Assembly: GCA_039000515.1 (NCBI GenBank)
Contig: JBCFYV010009882.1
Location: 61,211,317 to 61,275,316 of the forward strand
Length of the DNA: 64,000 nt
Direction of reading: 5' to 3'
Origin: Timema cristinae
Lineage: Eukaryota; Arthropoda; Insecta; Phasmatodea; Timematidae
The notes under the pieces are model-generated. The model saw only the letters and a program-made list of their open reading frames with translations, was not told the origin of the DNA and ran no database searches. Each line of letters opens with the position of its first letter. The first letter of the stretch is position 1. A program made the position numbers and the translations under genes. Of the stretch, positions 48,328-58,925 are shown in pieces.

Positions 48328-48844
48328 CTACAAAATGTTTCTGTAGACGACGTTGTACGATTTGTTGTTTTCAGCAAGTACATGTAAGTTTCGAGCACTT
48401 TATACTCTAGAACAGGCGACATACAGTTGACCGTGTGAGAAACACGGCGTGCTTCAGTGGATTCCTGCTACTTTTAAAGTATGGCCCTGTGATTTGTTGA
48501 TAGTCATAGAAAAAGCCATCTTCAGTGGAAACTGTAAGCGATTAAATTGAAAAGGCAGGTTGTTGGGAATAATAGGAATCCGTGGAATCAAAACTTCATC
48601 TCCTTTTAGATCTTCCTGTGATTATAGAAGCCTTTGTGACGTTTCTCCCCAGCTCAATTATGCGTATTCTGGTACCATTGCACAACCTGGGTCCATCAAG
48701 ATTACGCATCAGCAAAACGGGGACTCCGATCTTCAAGTCAAGACAATAGTACAGCACACCTGATAATTCCAATGAGTTTAAAAACTCTGCGGGATGTATT
48801 GTACTATCATCACTTGCCATTACTGTATCTATCAACGTATACAA
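48328..48844 (-). pseudogene. Helitron 1 helicase C-terminus
   Basis: Covers GVPVLLMRNLDGPRLCNGTR, a frameshift near 48605, then IPRIPIIPNNLPFQFNRLQF, MAFSMTINKSQGHTLKVAGI (motif V/VI region), a TGA stop, CFSHGQLYVACSRV, a TAA stop, and the natural end NVVYRNIL plus TAG at 48328. The end NVVYxxIL is the usual C-terminus of animal Helitron helicases. Confidence 0.85.
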
Positions 48845-48890
48845 CTTTGTTTCACCGACTACACCGTCTAATATTTTTTGTTAATATTAT

Positions 48891-49358
48891 TTACAAAGTC
48901 ATTCTTTGGAGACAATTCTGCTCTCTCGTACACAACCACTCTTCGTTAGACATGTTGGTTTGTAAATTTGGGAACACTTTAGAAATGAGCTGCTCCTCCG
49001 ATGTTACTGGGTTGCAAATTTCCGTCGTAAAAGTAATTTTGCCCTCTTCATTGGTTTGTAAGCGACCCTCTCCAATTTGCAGCAGTTTACTGGAATATGC
49101 TCCAGATTCTTGGTCGTTATAAAGCTGGACCCTCATACTGCACGTAAGATGAAGTTTTTCAACTATAGACCACAGTAGTGATACCTTGAGACACGCATTC
49201 ATTTCATCTGCTGGAGTACCCCTCTCAACAACAGGTAGGGTCTGTCTGAAATCACCAGCAAGCAAAACTACCACTCCGCCCATCAGCGTCTCGTTGCTAT
49301 AGATATCCTGCAGGCCACGGTTTAACGCTTCTACCGCCTTCTTTGTGGCATCGTGCAC
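48891..49358 (-). pseudogene. Helitron 1 helicase middle segment
   Basis: 155 codons with EALNRGLQDIYSNETLMGGV, then VVLLAGDFRQTLPVVERGTP (motif III, GDFRQ), LHLTCSMRVQL (motif IV region: LxxNMR in relatives) and a spacer ending near 48891. It is out of frame with the WDE motif just upstream by one base. Confidence 0.85.
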
Positions 49359-49471
49359 TCATCCCAGATGATAAACTTGCACTGCTGCATAAGAGCACCG
49401 CGACCACTGCTCTTGCTGATAATGTGATTTGGATTTTCTTCGGTTGCAAGATTAAGCGGTAATTTAAAAAC

Positions 49472-49900
49472 CTAGTGTGTAGTCCTCCCGCCGCAGAGCA
49501 AAGTCACAGCGATGCCCGAAGAACCCACCGCCAAGGCTATTTTGCGATATTTATGGATTTCTGAAAACAAAAGATTAAGCATGAATATTTTGCCCGTACC
49601 TCCTGGTGCGTCGAGGAAATAAAGTCCATCTTCACTTTGTATGCGCTGCAAGATAGTATCAAAAATGTGTTTCTGCTCAGGAAGTAGACGTAGTATCATG
49701 TCATAGATATGATCCTGTAATGCCGTGGAATCATAGTTGAGCTCTTTAACTACATAGCTAAACAACTCTCCATCTTGCTGCAGTGTAGGCAAACCAAAAT
49801 CTGCGAGTCCCTTTCCTGTCATAGAAATGATCTTATCTTCGATTATTTTCAATGCTTCGTTGATGAATAAGTTATCATTCGCTCTTTGTAATCTGTGCAC
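49472..49900 (-). pseudogene. Helitron 1 helicase segment with Walker A
   Basis: The longest intact piece of the helicase (142 codons). It contains LPEQKHIFDTILQRIQSEDG (Q-motif-like), then YFLDAPGGTGKIFMLNLLFS with Walker A GGTGK at the position used by PIF1-family helicases. The usual GGTGKT/S reads GGTGKI, so the phosphate-binding Thr/Ser is lost. ALAVGSSGIAVTLLCGGRTT is the next conserved block (SSGIAATLLxGGRTAH in relatives). Confidence 0.85.
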
Positions 49901-51211
49901 AATATCCTCTGAAAGTGCATTTTTGCATCTATCCCACAGTTTTCTAGGGTTAGAGAGTCCGCAAGTTCACACTAATATTGCAAACATCTCTCTAATTTTT
50001 GCAGGCGAGTGGCATAGCACAGCTTCGTCAATGGTTTCGTTCCTGTTGTTGTCGTTTTACAAAAGTCCGAGTGCCTCGCATGCTTCTCTGTACTTGGCAC
50101 ACTCTTGGCCATCCACAGATTTTAGATTTTCGAAACTCGTTGGGCCCCAGACTATATTGAGCAACATGAGCAATAAGTAGCACTCGTAGTTGCTAACATG
50201 CACGGTATATATCCGACCCAGTTCATCCCCAGCCTTCAAGCCTGGCTAGCCCAGCCCTCGGTATGTGTTCCTTGCACGCGGCGTTTCCATTCTTTTCTCG
50301 GTGTATTCAAGGTATAGTATAGTGGCACTTCAGAATAGTGCAAGGTTTTTGCAAAATTATCATTTTGGCATAGGTGGAAGAATGCCGTCAATGTCGTTCT
50401 AGAAGGTGCCGTGATTCTTTCACCAAAATTTTGCTCATTGAAGTAAACGCGCTCGCCATTGGGCAGGTGCAATGCCAGGTGGACTACAGTGGGATGTCTC
50501 TCGTGCTAGGGTAAGCCCAAGATCCGCCACACCGCCTCGTTGCTGCTTACGTACCGGCCAGCCCTGAACGTTTGCACTTCATTCCTAGGATCAATGTTCA
50601 TATTGCCTGCTTGCCGCACGTAAAAAAATGCCTGATCGCTGCCTTTGTTGATATATTTGCAAATGTATTTGATAGCCTGGACTGAGCTGCAAAACTCCAC
50701 ATTAACATGTGCATAAAATATTTTTGAGATCAGGAAATTATAAGGCACTATCCAGCTATTGTCTACCTACCGAAACGTCATTGCCACCGGGTTTGATGAT
50801 GGCTGTGCGCCCTCCATCTTGTCTTGCTCTACGACTGTGGAGAGGGTATTCATTTTTATTTGTCTGCGTGTCCTTTAATTGCACTGGTTCCTGTATTCGA
50901 GAAATATTTACTTTACCATCAGAACAACACATCACAGGATTTTCCTCCTCCCATTTCAACGCTCCGCATAATCTATACTCTTTGTCCATCCTCTTAATTT
51001 TTATGAGCCTATTGCTGCTGTAGTTGAGAGTTGCATCGTATTCTAATGCATGTAAAATTAATGTAATGTTGTTCCAAGACATACTCTACCAACTTATGAA
51101 AAAAAAATACTATTGAACTTTTAACATAAAAATAGCAAATGACTGGCAGCAGCATCTAACCTGAAAAAAATATTTAAACATTAGTATTTTAAAATCAATG
51201 TAAAATAAAAG

Positions 51212-51452
51212 GTTATACGCACTTACGCTAATGTGTAATGGTAGGGTGATTGTGAGATGAAATGAAGGACCTACAGTTTAACGTGGAATCCGAACCACGG
51301 TGGAGGCCTGGCATTCCCCACATTCACAAGATGTCTTGTCAGAGGTGAAGGAAGGGTTTGGTAATCAGATAAATCTGTGCCGGGACCAAGGATTGAACCC
51401 CAGCCGCCAGTATAGAAGTCTGACACCTTACCCCTAGACCGCCAGGTCACCA
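51212..51452 (-). repeat. SINE family A, minus, lacking the last ~27 nt
   Basis: Head and body are well preserved (minus strand GGTGACCTGGCGGTCTAGGG; B box GGTTCAATCC), but the sequence stops at the TATAACC of the tail with no GAACGGGTAGTAAGACGCGG. No target-site duplication is visible. The tail was probably deleted after insertion. Confidence 0.9.
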
Positions 51453-51714
51453 CATTGAGTTACTGTTCAGGTTACTTTTGATTACTCAACTATGATAGAC
51501 GATTGCTGACTTAGTTTACTGTAGCAGTCTCGTGATAGATGAGTGGAGGTGCTAGCATAGATTACAAAATATCCTCTGGGTTCATTGATTCTATTTTGAG
51601 ATAACTTGGTCGCATTCTATTGATCATTTTTAAACAATATATAATAATTAAATCAAGCACGTTGAATTAACGTCACTCTTGTTTTGTTTGTCGGTGATGA
51701 GGTCAGAATTCAAA

Positions 51715-51880
51715 TTACGACGGGGGGTACTGGGGAGAGTTTTTATAAACGTATCCCCTCATCCCTCCCTATAAATAAAGGTACTGTACATTTTGATATA
51801 AATTATATCTACCCAAGAAGTGTAATTTAATGCGAATAACCAGTGTGGGTAGTAATATTCAATGAAAATAATAATTTAAA
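51715..51880 (+). repeat. SINE family B, degenerate
   Basis: B-box-like GAGGTCAGAATTCAAATTAC, GGTACTGGGGAGAGTTTTTA, and tail remnant AATAACCAGTGTGGGTAGTA. Confidence 0.45.
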
Positions 51881-52084
51881 TACTACAATATGAATGCATT
51901 TAAGGTTCTTTGGCCTTTAAGTCTAAAATTGGGGGCAAACCATGCAACTTTTCTAATGCTACATGATGTGAAACACATAAACTTATATGATGATTATGAT
52001 GTTGGTAACAATGTTTTAATTTTCTTCCACTTATCCCCATCCATCCAGTTTGTATGGATATTATTTACGCTAATTGAGTAGGGA

Positions 52085-52210
52085 TACGAAAGGCATAATT
52101 TAGAGGAAATATCCCAGAATTTGTAGCGAGGGAATGTGAGAAGACATTTAGTAATAAAATCACCTTAAATTCACCAGGCAGAAACTATAAACTTAACCTC
52201 ACATTACTAA
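52085..52210 (-). repeat. SINE family B, degenerate, minus
   Basis: Body remnant (TTTAGAGGAAATATCCCAGA, GAGAAGACATTTAGTAATAA) followed by an AGGCAGAAACTATAAACTTA B-box-region remnant. Tail and head not clear. Confidence 0.35.
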
Positions 52211-52799
52211 ATAAGCTCAACATTCAGTCTTTATGCCCACCAGTTCCGGCCAATTATGATATCGATGAAAAAACATCTATGGGATCCATTGATGACGTTC
52301 ATATTCATTGGGTTGAAATATTGAAAAAGAAAATGAACCTAATGAAAAATACTGTAAAGTCTTCTCTCATGAATTAATGACAAACGAGCAACGTAGGGCA
52401 CGCCGACAAAGGCGTTAGTTTCACATCTTAGTTACTCAGTAAGGTTAGGCTAGAAATACTTGTATTACGGCTGAAAGTACTAGTATATGTATAAATGTTG
52501 GCCGTTTGATGCATCCATGGCAATTGCCATGTTCCAATACTCTATGTATATACTCCACAGCCTATTTGATACTACAGAGCTTGACTCTTTACCTAGCACT
52601 ATGCCTTACCACCAACTCGTAATGTAAGGCACAGCGCTGCCACAAACTCTTTCGTCTACTGTTTTCAGAGATTCCATGCAGTTTTTCTCGAAAACTAAGG
52701 GCCTAACGCATTTTTACCAAAGATTAATTTCTATTTATCTTAGGCCAGAGAATCGTATGGTATAGTCCGTATCCATGAATTTTCGGACACCATGTATAT
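52211..52799. other. Unannotated, moderately G+C-rich
   Basis: Less A+T-rich than its surroundings (e.g. AGGCACAGCGCTGCCACAAA), suggesting a repeat fragment that I cannot identify. No open frame of note. Confidence 0.3.
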
Positions 52800-53337
52800 A
52801 AACTCATAGCACAAACTGTACACATAGCTTGTTCGAAGACTAAGTAATACAAAATCCCTGTACACTTACATCTGGAAAACTATGCTAATACCATTAAATT
52901 GTGTTCAAAGTTTCGGCGTACAGCGCCTGGAGATCAAAGCTTTTCAAGCATGCGTGTACAACAAGTTATATAGGAGTTAGGCGCGCGTGGCACTGCACAT
53001 GTAATAATTGCAAGCACTTTCTGTGACGTAAGACTATTAATGATGACCCTTAGAACGTATTCTCATTCCCAGATGGTCTGGTGTGTTGTTTACTATTAAT
53101 TGTGGTATGTTTTGCTGCCGTGCTCCAAAATTTCAAGGTGAACAGTGCTGCGCGCCTAACTCCTATACAACCCGTTGTACACGCATGCTTGAACAGTTTT
53201 GATCTCAAGGCGATGTACGCCGAAACTTTGAATACAATTTAATTGTAATTGCATAGTTTTTTGGATGTAAGAGTAAAGGGATTTTGTACTACTTTTGGTT
53301 TAAACAAACTATATGTGCAGTTTGGGGCTATGAGTTT
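52800..53337. mobile_element. Inverted-repeat element, ~197-bp arms
   Basis: Arms 52800-52996 and 53143-53337 are reverse complements with modest divergence (outer AAACTCATAG / CTATGAGTTT; inner GTTAGGCGCGCGTGGCACTG / CAGTGCTGCGCGCCTAAC). The 146-bp core encodes nothing recognisable. It resembles a foldback-type MITE. No clear target-site duplication. Confidence 0.8.
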
Positions 53338-53394
53338 CAGAACAACAGTATATTTTAATACGTCAGGGTTTCAAGCCTATGTAATTAATACACT

Positions 53395-53693
53395 AATGTG
53401 CTAGGAATGAGTTTGTATTTATAGTGTGCAAGGACAGTAGAAAACCATTTAGGTATAACCACCTTCAGTGTAGTGGCCGGGGTTCAATCCTCGGTCCCGG
53501 CAAAGATTTATCTGATTACCAAAACCTTCCTTCACCTCTGACAAGACATCTTGTGAATGTGAGGAATGCCAGGCCTCCACCATGGTTCGGATTCCACGTT
53601 AAACTGTAGGTCCTTCATTTCATCTCACAATCACCCTACCATTACATATCAGCGTAAGTGCGTATAACCCGAACGGGTAGTAAGACGCGGTGC

Positions 53694-53770
<77 letters not shown>

Positions 53771-53846
53771 CCTTCAGTGAAGCCGACCGGGATTTGAGCC
53801 CCGATCTACATGTCTTTGATTGCGAGAGTTACACTATAGATCAGTA
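53395..53846 (-). repeat. SINE family B, minus, split by a SINE A insertion
   Basis: The left piece 53395-53470 carries GAAAACCATTTAGGTATAAC and CACCTTCAGTG. The right piece 53780-53846 carries GAAGCCGACCGGGATTTGAG and head remnants. The family A element at 53471-53768 separates them. Confidence 0.7.
53471..53768 (+). repeat. SINE family A, 5'-truncated, nested, long AAT tail
   Basis: Starts within the head (GCCGGGGTTCAATCCTCGG), continues through the body and full shared tail GAACGGGTAGTAAGACGCGG, and ends in about 25 AAT units (53690-53768). Exact 11-bp repeats CACCTTCAGTG flank it (53460-53470, 53769-53779). It inserted into an older family B copy. Confidence 0.95.
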
Positions 53847-54813
53847 GTCTCCAAACTTACTGAGAAGAAGGACACATTAGGATATTGAAAGGAATAGGTG
53901 GGCCGGATCGACAACGAGACATATGAATTTGGCCTTCCTAGATTTCTATTCCACCATTACAAAAATGAGATATTTTGGATTGCTAGTAGGACGCGGTGCA
54001 CATATAACTCTAAGTTTGGATGGATATGATTTCCCTACTTTAATTTAGGAGGCTCTAACTAATTAATTTGAAATATCGAATTATGTTTTTGGCAGCCCTT
54101 ACGTACACTATTGAACTTTTGAATACTTTTATTAACTATAATACCTGAACCTGAATCAATCATTGGTGCTGAACCCATGATTTACTATTGTTAATTATAT
54201 ATATCTATTTATTTAATTTAATAGTGTCAAGGCTTAAGAATAAGTATCTAATTTAAAAATTATGTAATTTGAATTTGTTTTCAATTGAAGTGCTTCTTAA
54301 ATTTGAAGTCTCCTTACAATATTCAGCGAAAAAAAAATTCATTCAGATAATTTCTACCCGTAATATTCGATAAAACTTTGAATCACAAATTGTCCGACAA
54401 CTTAGTTATCTATAGTTTACTTACCGACTATACATTCATTAAATGGCAAACTACAAACCGGCCCAGCGTCTTAACCCGCATTTTCTCCGATGCGGCTTCC
54501 TTAATACCAGACTATGACAAGCTTATTCATGCGATGAACGTAGATACATGAGGCCTACAGTATTACTGAATACAACTAACATTTAAAATATAATCTATCG
54601 TACACAAGGTCCCAATGAATCTTTAAATATTGAAATGGAACTCTAAATTTAGGAAGTGTGTTTAATTAAAAACTAGATATGTGCTAGCGTCCATGCCACT
54701 TAATCAGAAGTAGGAGTTAGATCAATAGTCTACTCTTTATTTTGTATCACTATTACTAACCTAAGCAAATTCTAGTATAATTTCTATATTTTATCTTCGT
54801 AACCTGATTTCAA

Positions 54814-54881
<68 letters not shown>

Positions 54882-55071
54882 TATATAAATAAAATTATAA
54901 AGCTAATTGTGATGACAGGTCCGGGAACATTTTACCATTTTCCAAAAGCATCAGTCAACAAGCTAAGAGCACATATCGCTTTAGGTTTATTTTGAAAGAT
55001 AAAGCTATTTAAAAATAAACATACGTAATGTACATTTGATCATAACATTAATTAGTATACATCCGACACAT
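53847..55071. other. hAT-like end, SINE-tail scrap and TA repeat
   Basis: CAGTAGTCTCCAAACTTACT from 53842, with GTGGGCCGGATC at ~53899, resembles a hAT-type terminus. 53983-54000 (TAGTAGGACGCGGTGC) is a scrap of the SINE tail. 54818-54877 is a TA microsatellite. No gene. Confidence 0.4.
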
Positions 55072-55136
55072 TAACTCAGTCAGTATAGTGTCTGTCTACT
55101 GAGCTAAGGTTCCCTGGTTTGATTTTTGGCATGGCT
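55072..55136 (+). repeat. tRNA-like SINE head, family D
   Basis: TTAACTCAGTCAGTATAGTG (A-box region) and GGTTCCCTGGTTTGATTTTT (B-box region). It aligns with the tRNA-like sequence at 5863-5933, including TACTGAGC / TACTAAGC. Confidence 0.4.
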
Positions 55137-55384
55137 GAAAAATGTATCATTGGTAAAATGTGTGTTTACCCTTTCATAGTGATGAATTAACAGCCGGGGA
55201 CAGAATATTATGCCTGTTCTAGTCTTAAGTTATATTATAAGACATATGAAGCTACGACAGGCCTAGCAAGCCGATAGTGGAAAAATATAGGACTTGAATG
55301 AAAAATTCATCAAAGCTATAGGATGGAAACAGTAATGGATGTAACGAAATTAACAATTGTATGACCCACTTCAGGTATTACATG

Positions 55385-55615
55385 GTATAAGGAGTCACCC
55401 TTGCAATAGACTGGACTGCCAATGACAGAGGGATCAGGATTCAAATCCTTGTCGGTAGGATAAGGGTGGCTTATCCTAAATGTTTTTACATAATCCTCCC
55501 CATGCAAATGAGGGTATACATCCTCTTAATTAAGCGTTCCTCAGCCATAGTACATTTGTGTAATAAGTATATACGCGTATAAATAAAATGAGTAGTAAGG
55601 CACGCTGCTAAAATA
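55385..55615 (+). repeat. SINE family B, plus
   Basis: Head remnant (TGCAATAGACTGGACTGCCA), B-box region AGGATTCAAATCCTTGTCGG, body TAAATGTTTTTACATAATCC, and tail ATGAGTAGTAAGGCACGCTG. Confidence 0.7.
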
Positions 55616-57002
55616 TTTATATAGTTTTTTTTATTAATTAATGTTTCAAAAAGTAGCAAGTAAATGTCTAGAAAAATTACATAAAACATACAGCAGTTGA
55701 ATCAGGAAAGATATATTTAACCGTGAAATATCACCTTACTTGTCATGAATTGAATTCAAGACTCTTGGATAAATATAAATATGATATTACAGCTAACTTT
55801 GTGTGTCCAATGATTAATATTTAAATTCATTAAAGTGTATTTTTAAAAATCTAAATAAACACCTCAATAAAATGATCCACAGCCTTAAATATAGGACATA
55901 AAATAATGCATAAATATTTTATCTCAGTGAAACTTCAAAAATATTTGTCTTTTCTTCTCCAACTATTATACGAACGCATATGACACTTTCAAGCTCATGA
56001 AGCGATCCATAAGATAGTATCGACTCCAATCATCAAAGCAGAAATGTGCACTCGGGCGACCAAGGGGGTAGAAAACTGCCAGAGTGCAGCCCAGATTCCT
56101 CTGCGACCAGAACGCTGATCGATATATGTTTCCCACACCTTCACTAATTCCGGAGCGCAGACTGAACAAAGACCTTGATTCAGGTCTCCAACAGTGAACC
56201 CAATCCACAACCAGATCCCCTCCAACAGAGAACCCAATTCACAGCTAAAGCCCACTGTCCACTGGAGCGATGAGACGGCGAGGAGGGAGGTGTGACGTCA
56301 TGGCACAACGCCAACAACTGAAGGGAGTGGAGGCTCTTGCATCCACTGGAACAGACCTGGGAGAGTTTACATGAAGTTGGATTAGTAATTTTGCACACTA
56401 CTGTTAGTTTGAGTTCTAGAATTATCTTAATTTTAAGCTCAACCTACAAATTTAGTTGGGGGAGGGTGAGGGGTGGCAATCAAGGTTGTAGCCAGAATTA
56501 AATTTTGGAGGAGAGGGAGGGGTGGTTGAAGGGGTTGGTTAACAAATAAAGTTTTTTTTAAAAGAGGTTGGACCTCCAACCCAAAGAGGATTCCGAGAAT
56601 ATTCTCCAGTAAAAGGAAAACATTTTGGATGCACCTAGAAGCTATTAGGAGGGGTCATTACTTATAGTTAAAATAAATAAATTAAATGCTGCTAAAAGCA
56701 ATAAAGAGTGGTCTTTGCTTGGCAAATATTTTAAAATTAGATGCCTCTAGAAGATATTTGGAGTAGTATTAGGTTGGAAAATTGGTGAAACTATTTGCCT
56801 ATTAGATTCAAAAATGAAGATTGAATTCGTTTAACAGCTTTAGTGTTCAATTTCAAACTTTAACTTGATGTATTTTACGTTTTTATTAAAATTATTTTGG
56901 TCTTGGATGACATTTGCAATAACCCAAACCTTCCCTCCCCCCCCCCCCCCCCTTTCCCGGTTGCTTCACTGGACTTGGATCCAAATATGATTCATATTAT
57001 TG
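55616..57002. other. Unannotated, with a G+C-rich block 55980-56360
   Basis: The block 55980-56360 is markedly richer in G+C than its surroundings. It includes TGTGACGTCATGG (CRE-like palindrome) and two CCACTGG words about 95 bp apart. Its frames contain no recognised domain. It may be an unidentified repeat or a retrocopy fragment. A poly-C run lies at ~56937-56952. Confidence 0.35.
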
Positions 57003-57544
57003 TTATCAAGTGAACAGAGATCCAATCTTCAATACCACCCACTACCTTGAGCTGCAACTATTGGGGAATAGGTTACCTGGCGGTCTAGGGGTAAGGTGTC
57101 AGACTTCAGTTCTGGGGGTCCGGGGTTAAATCCTCGGTCCATGCACAGGGTTATCTGATTGCCAAACCCTTTCCTCACCTCTGACAAGACATGTATTAAT
57201 CACAACTTGTGAATGTGTGGAATGACAGGCCTCTACCGTGGTTCGGATCCCACGTTAAACTGTAGGTCCTTAATTTCATCTCACAATCACCTTACCATAA
57301 CACATTAGTGTAAGTGCATATAACCTGAACGGGCAGTAAAACACGGTACTACTACTACTATTACTACTACTACTACTATTACTACTACTAATGCAACTAT
57401 TGGTGATAGTTATCAAGCAAGCAGAGTTCTAATCTCCAACACCGCCCACTACCTTGAGCTGCATCTACTGGAGAGTGTTTGTTACCAAGCGACTGGAGAA
57501 CAAATCTTTATTACCATCCACTACCTTGAGCAGCCTCGACTAGT
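57003..57544 (+). repeat. Three ~64-bp minisatellite units, one followed by a SINE
   Basis: Units share CCACTACCTTGAGCTGCA and a GTTATCAAGnnAnCAGAG start: 57003-57064, ~57409-57470 and ~57480-57544. The SINE A insertion at 57065-57391 separates unit 1 from units 2 and 3. Confidence 0.8.
57065..57391 (+). repeat. SINE family A, full length, TAC tail, with TSD
   Basis: Head from GTTACCTGGCGGTCTAGGGG with B box GGTTAAATCC. The body has a short internal insertion (GTATTAATCACAACTTG). The tail GAACGGGCAGTAAAACACGG is followed by a TAC trinucleotide run. Exact 12-bp repeats TGCAACTATTGG flank it (57053-57064, 57392-57403). Confidence 0.95.
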
Positions 57545-57837
57545 GATTCAGTTTTAATTATTTAGAACAACGGTCCTCAATCAACGACCCTCAGGAAGGG
57601 TTGGTATGAAAAAAAATATTATGACGAATACGAAAATATTGATATTCCTGTATGAAGTATATAAAATACTTACCTACCTACGTACAACATAATATATCCA
57701 TTGTTTCCTAGTGAAATAAAAACTCTCACGATTATTTATTGATTAATTGTTGTATATATTTATATAACATGTTTGTTCTCCACAGTTCCCCAAGGAAAAT
57801 ATACTTACAGCTGTATTTAATAATGATAATAACAACC

Positions 57838-58080
57838 CCCTTCGGTGGCCGCATGATCTAGAGTGCCACTTTTACGTTAGGCTAGATAGTTGATGATGGG
57901 ACGATCGTGGCTCAATCCTGGTTGGGTGTACTGAGGGTGGTTTCTCCTAAATAGTTTCTCATTCTCCACGAAACGTGGGGTTACACGTTCTATAAATTTA
58001 ACATTCCTAATCCTTAAACAACTATCGTAATTAGTACATAGGCGAATAATCCGAATAGATAATAAGACGAGATGCAAAAA
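57838..58080 (+). repeat. SINE family B, plus
   Basis: Head CCCTTCGGTGGCCGCATGAT, B-box region GTGGCTCAATCCTGGTTGGG, body TAAATAGTTTCTCATTCTCC, tail ATCCGAATAGATAATAAGAC. Confidence 0.75.
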
Positions 58081-58274
58081 AATAGTTTATATATACATAT
58101 AATAATGTATGTCTATTTATAGATACAGCCCATCTAGCCCTTTCAATATCCTATTGTGCCCCTCCCCTTTAATAATATTGGCAACCTTTTATGTAGAACA
58201 ATGATCAGAAAATTGAAATGATTATTGTTGTTTTGATTTAAATTTTTCCAGGAAAATGTACATATTATAGAACT

Positions 58275-58278
<4 letters not shown>

Positions 58279-58337
<59 letters not shown>
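58279..58337 (+). repeat. TA microsatellite at Helitron 2 3' flank
   Basis: TA repeat ending 8 bp from the Helitron 2 3' terminus. Helitrons insert at AT targets, so insertion into this tract is plausible. Confidence 0.9.
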
Positions 58338-58347
<10 letters not shown>

Positions 58348-58356
58348 AGCTCACCC

Positions 58357-58374
58357 GACAGACGTCGTTCTGTC
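58357..58374 (-). other. Helitron 2 3' hairpin
   Basis: GACAGA pairs with TCTGTC around ACGACG, ending 7 nt before CTAG on the minus strand. Confidence 0.85.
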
Positions 58375-58925
58375 AAAAGCTATTGGACTGTGGCAGTCCC
58401 ACAAACTTATCTTTTCTGGTCAAGTTCTGGTGATGGCGTCGCTTATAAAGTGCACATGTCATGATGACATCTTTATTTTTCAGTAATGGTCACCAGAACA
58501 GATAAGTTTGTGATACTATACAGTCACAAATGTGTAATTAAAAAAAAAGAAGAATATAAACGTACTTCAGAGTGATCACTTTATTTATTTACAATAAAAT
58601 AATTACCGTGGAGTAAACAATACATTTGCATAATGTTAATATACTATTCTATGTATTTTAAATGTCATAATCATAAACAACAACTAATTACAAAATTCAG
58701 TTTTCTATTTCGTACACTGCATCACTTTAGTAATATTGTGTTAAATAATATTTGCATACAATTGTCCATGCGAAAAATATGGGTTTTCAAGTATAATGCC
58801 GCAAACATTCAATGACTGAAATCATCATTCTGACACATTTCAAAAAAACAGGTCAAGGTTGTAGATGATGGTTGAACAGCTCGTTGTAATGCGTTCTGTG
58901 CCGTGAAATATAATCTTTGACCATT

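Larger units (their letters stand above)
48328..51082 (-). pseudogene. Helitron 1 Rep/PIF1-like helicase, broken
   Basis: Remnants in N-to-C order on the minus strand: an N-terminal zinc-finger-like piece (ALKWEEENPVMCCSDGKV) at ~50900-51082, joined almost directly to EYPLHSRRARQDGGRTAIIK (~50770-50860). The intervening region that should hold the FITFTCNP and HUH motifs is missing. Then IKYICKYINKGSD (Rep tyrosine motif, ~50640-50700), AGRYVSSNEAVWRI, and LTAFFHLCQNDNFAKTLHYS. The helicase part follows with Walker A DAPGGTGKIF (49580-49610), WDE (motif II, ~49360-49372, in another frame), LAGDFRQTLPVV (motif III) and LLMRNLDGPRLCNGTRI. The C-terminal block has IPIIPNNLPFQFNRLQFP and INKSQGHTLKVAGIH. 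Many frameshifts and stops make it non-functional. Confidence 0.85.
47873..51090 (-). mobile_element. Helitron 1 (minus), degenerate
   Basis: A rolling-circle DNA transposon. The 3' terminus is at 47873: the minus strand ends GTAAAAGCTAG followed by T, matching the Helitron rule of CTRR ends inserted between A and T. A G+C-rich hairpin sits just before it. Upstream it encodes a broken Rep/helicase polyprotein (48328-51082). The 5' TC end is not identified; a SINE follows at 51212. Confidence 0.8.

Noticed and set aside
48560..49122. Plus-strand frames across the Helitron 1 helicase
   Set aside because: They are antisense shadows of the minus-strand helicase pseudogene.
53143..53240. Cys-rich frame (MFCCRAPKFQ...) as a THAP-type zinc finger start
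   Set aside because: It lies in the core and arm of a foldback element, lacks the later conserved residues of a THAP domain and soon hits stops.
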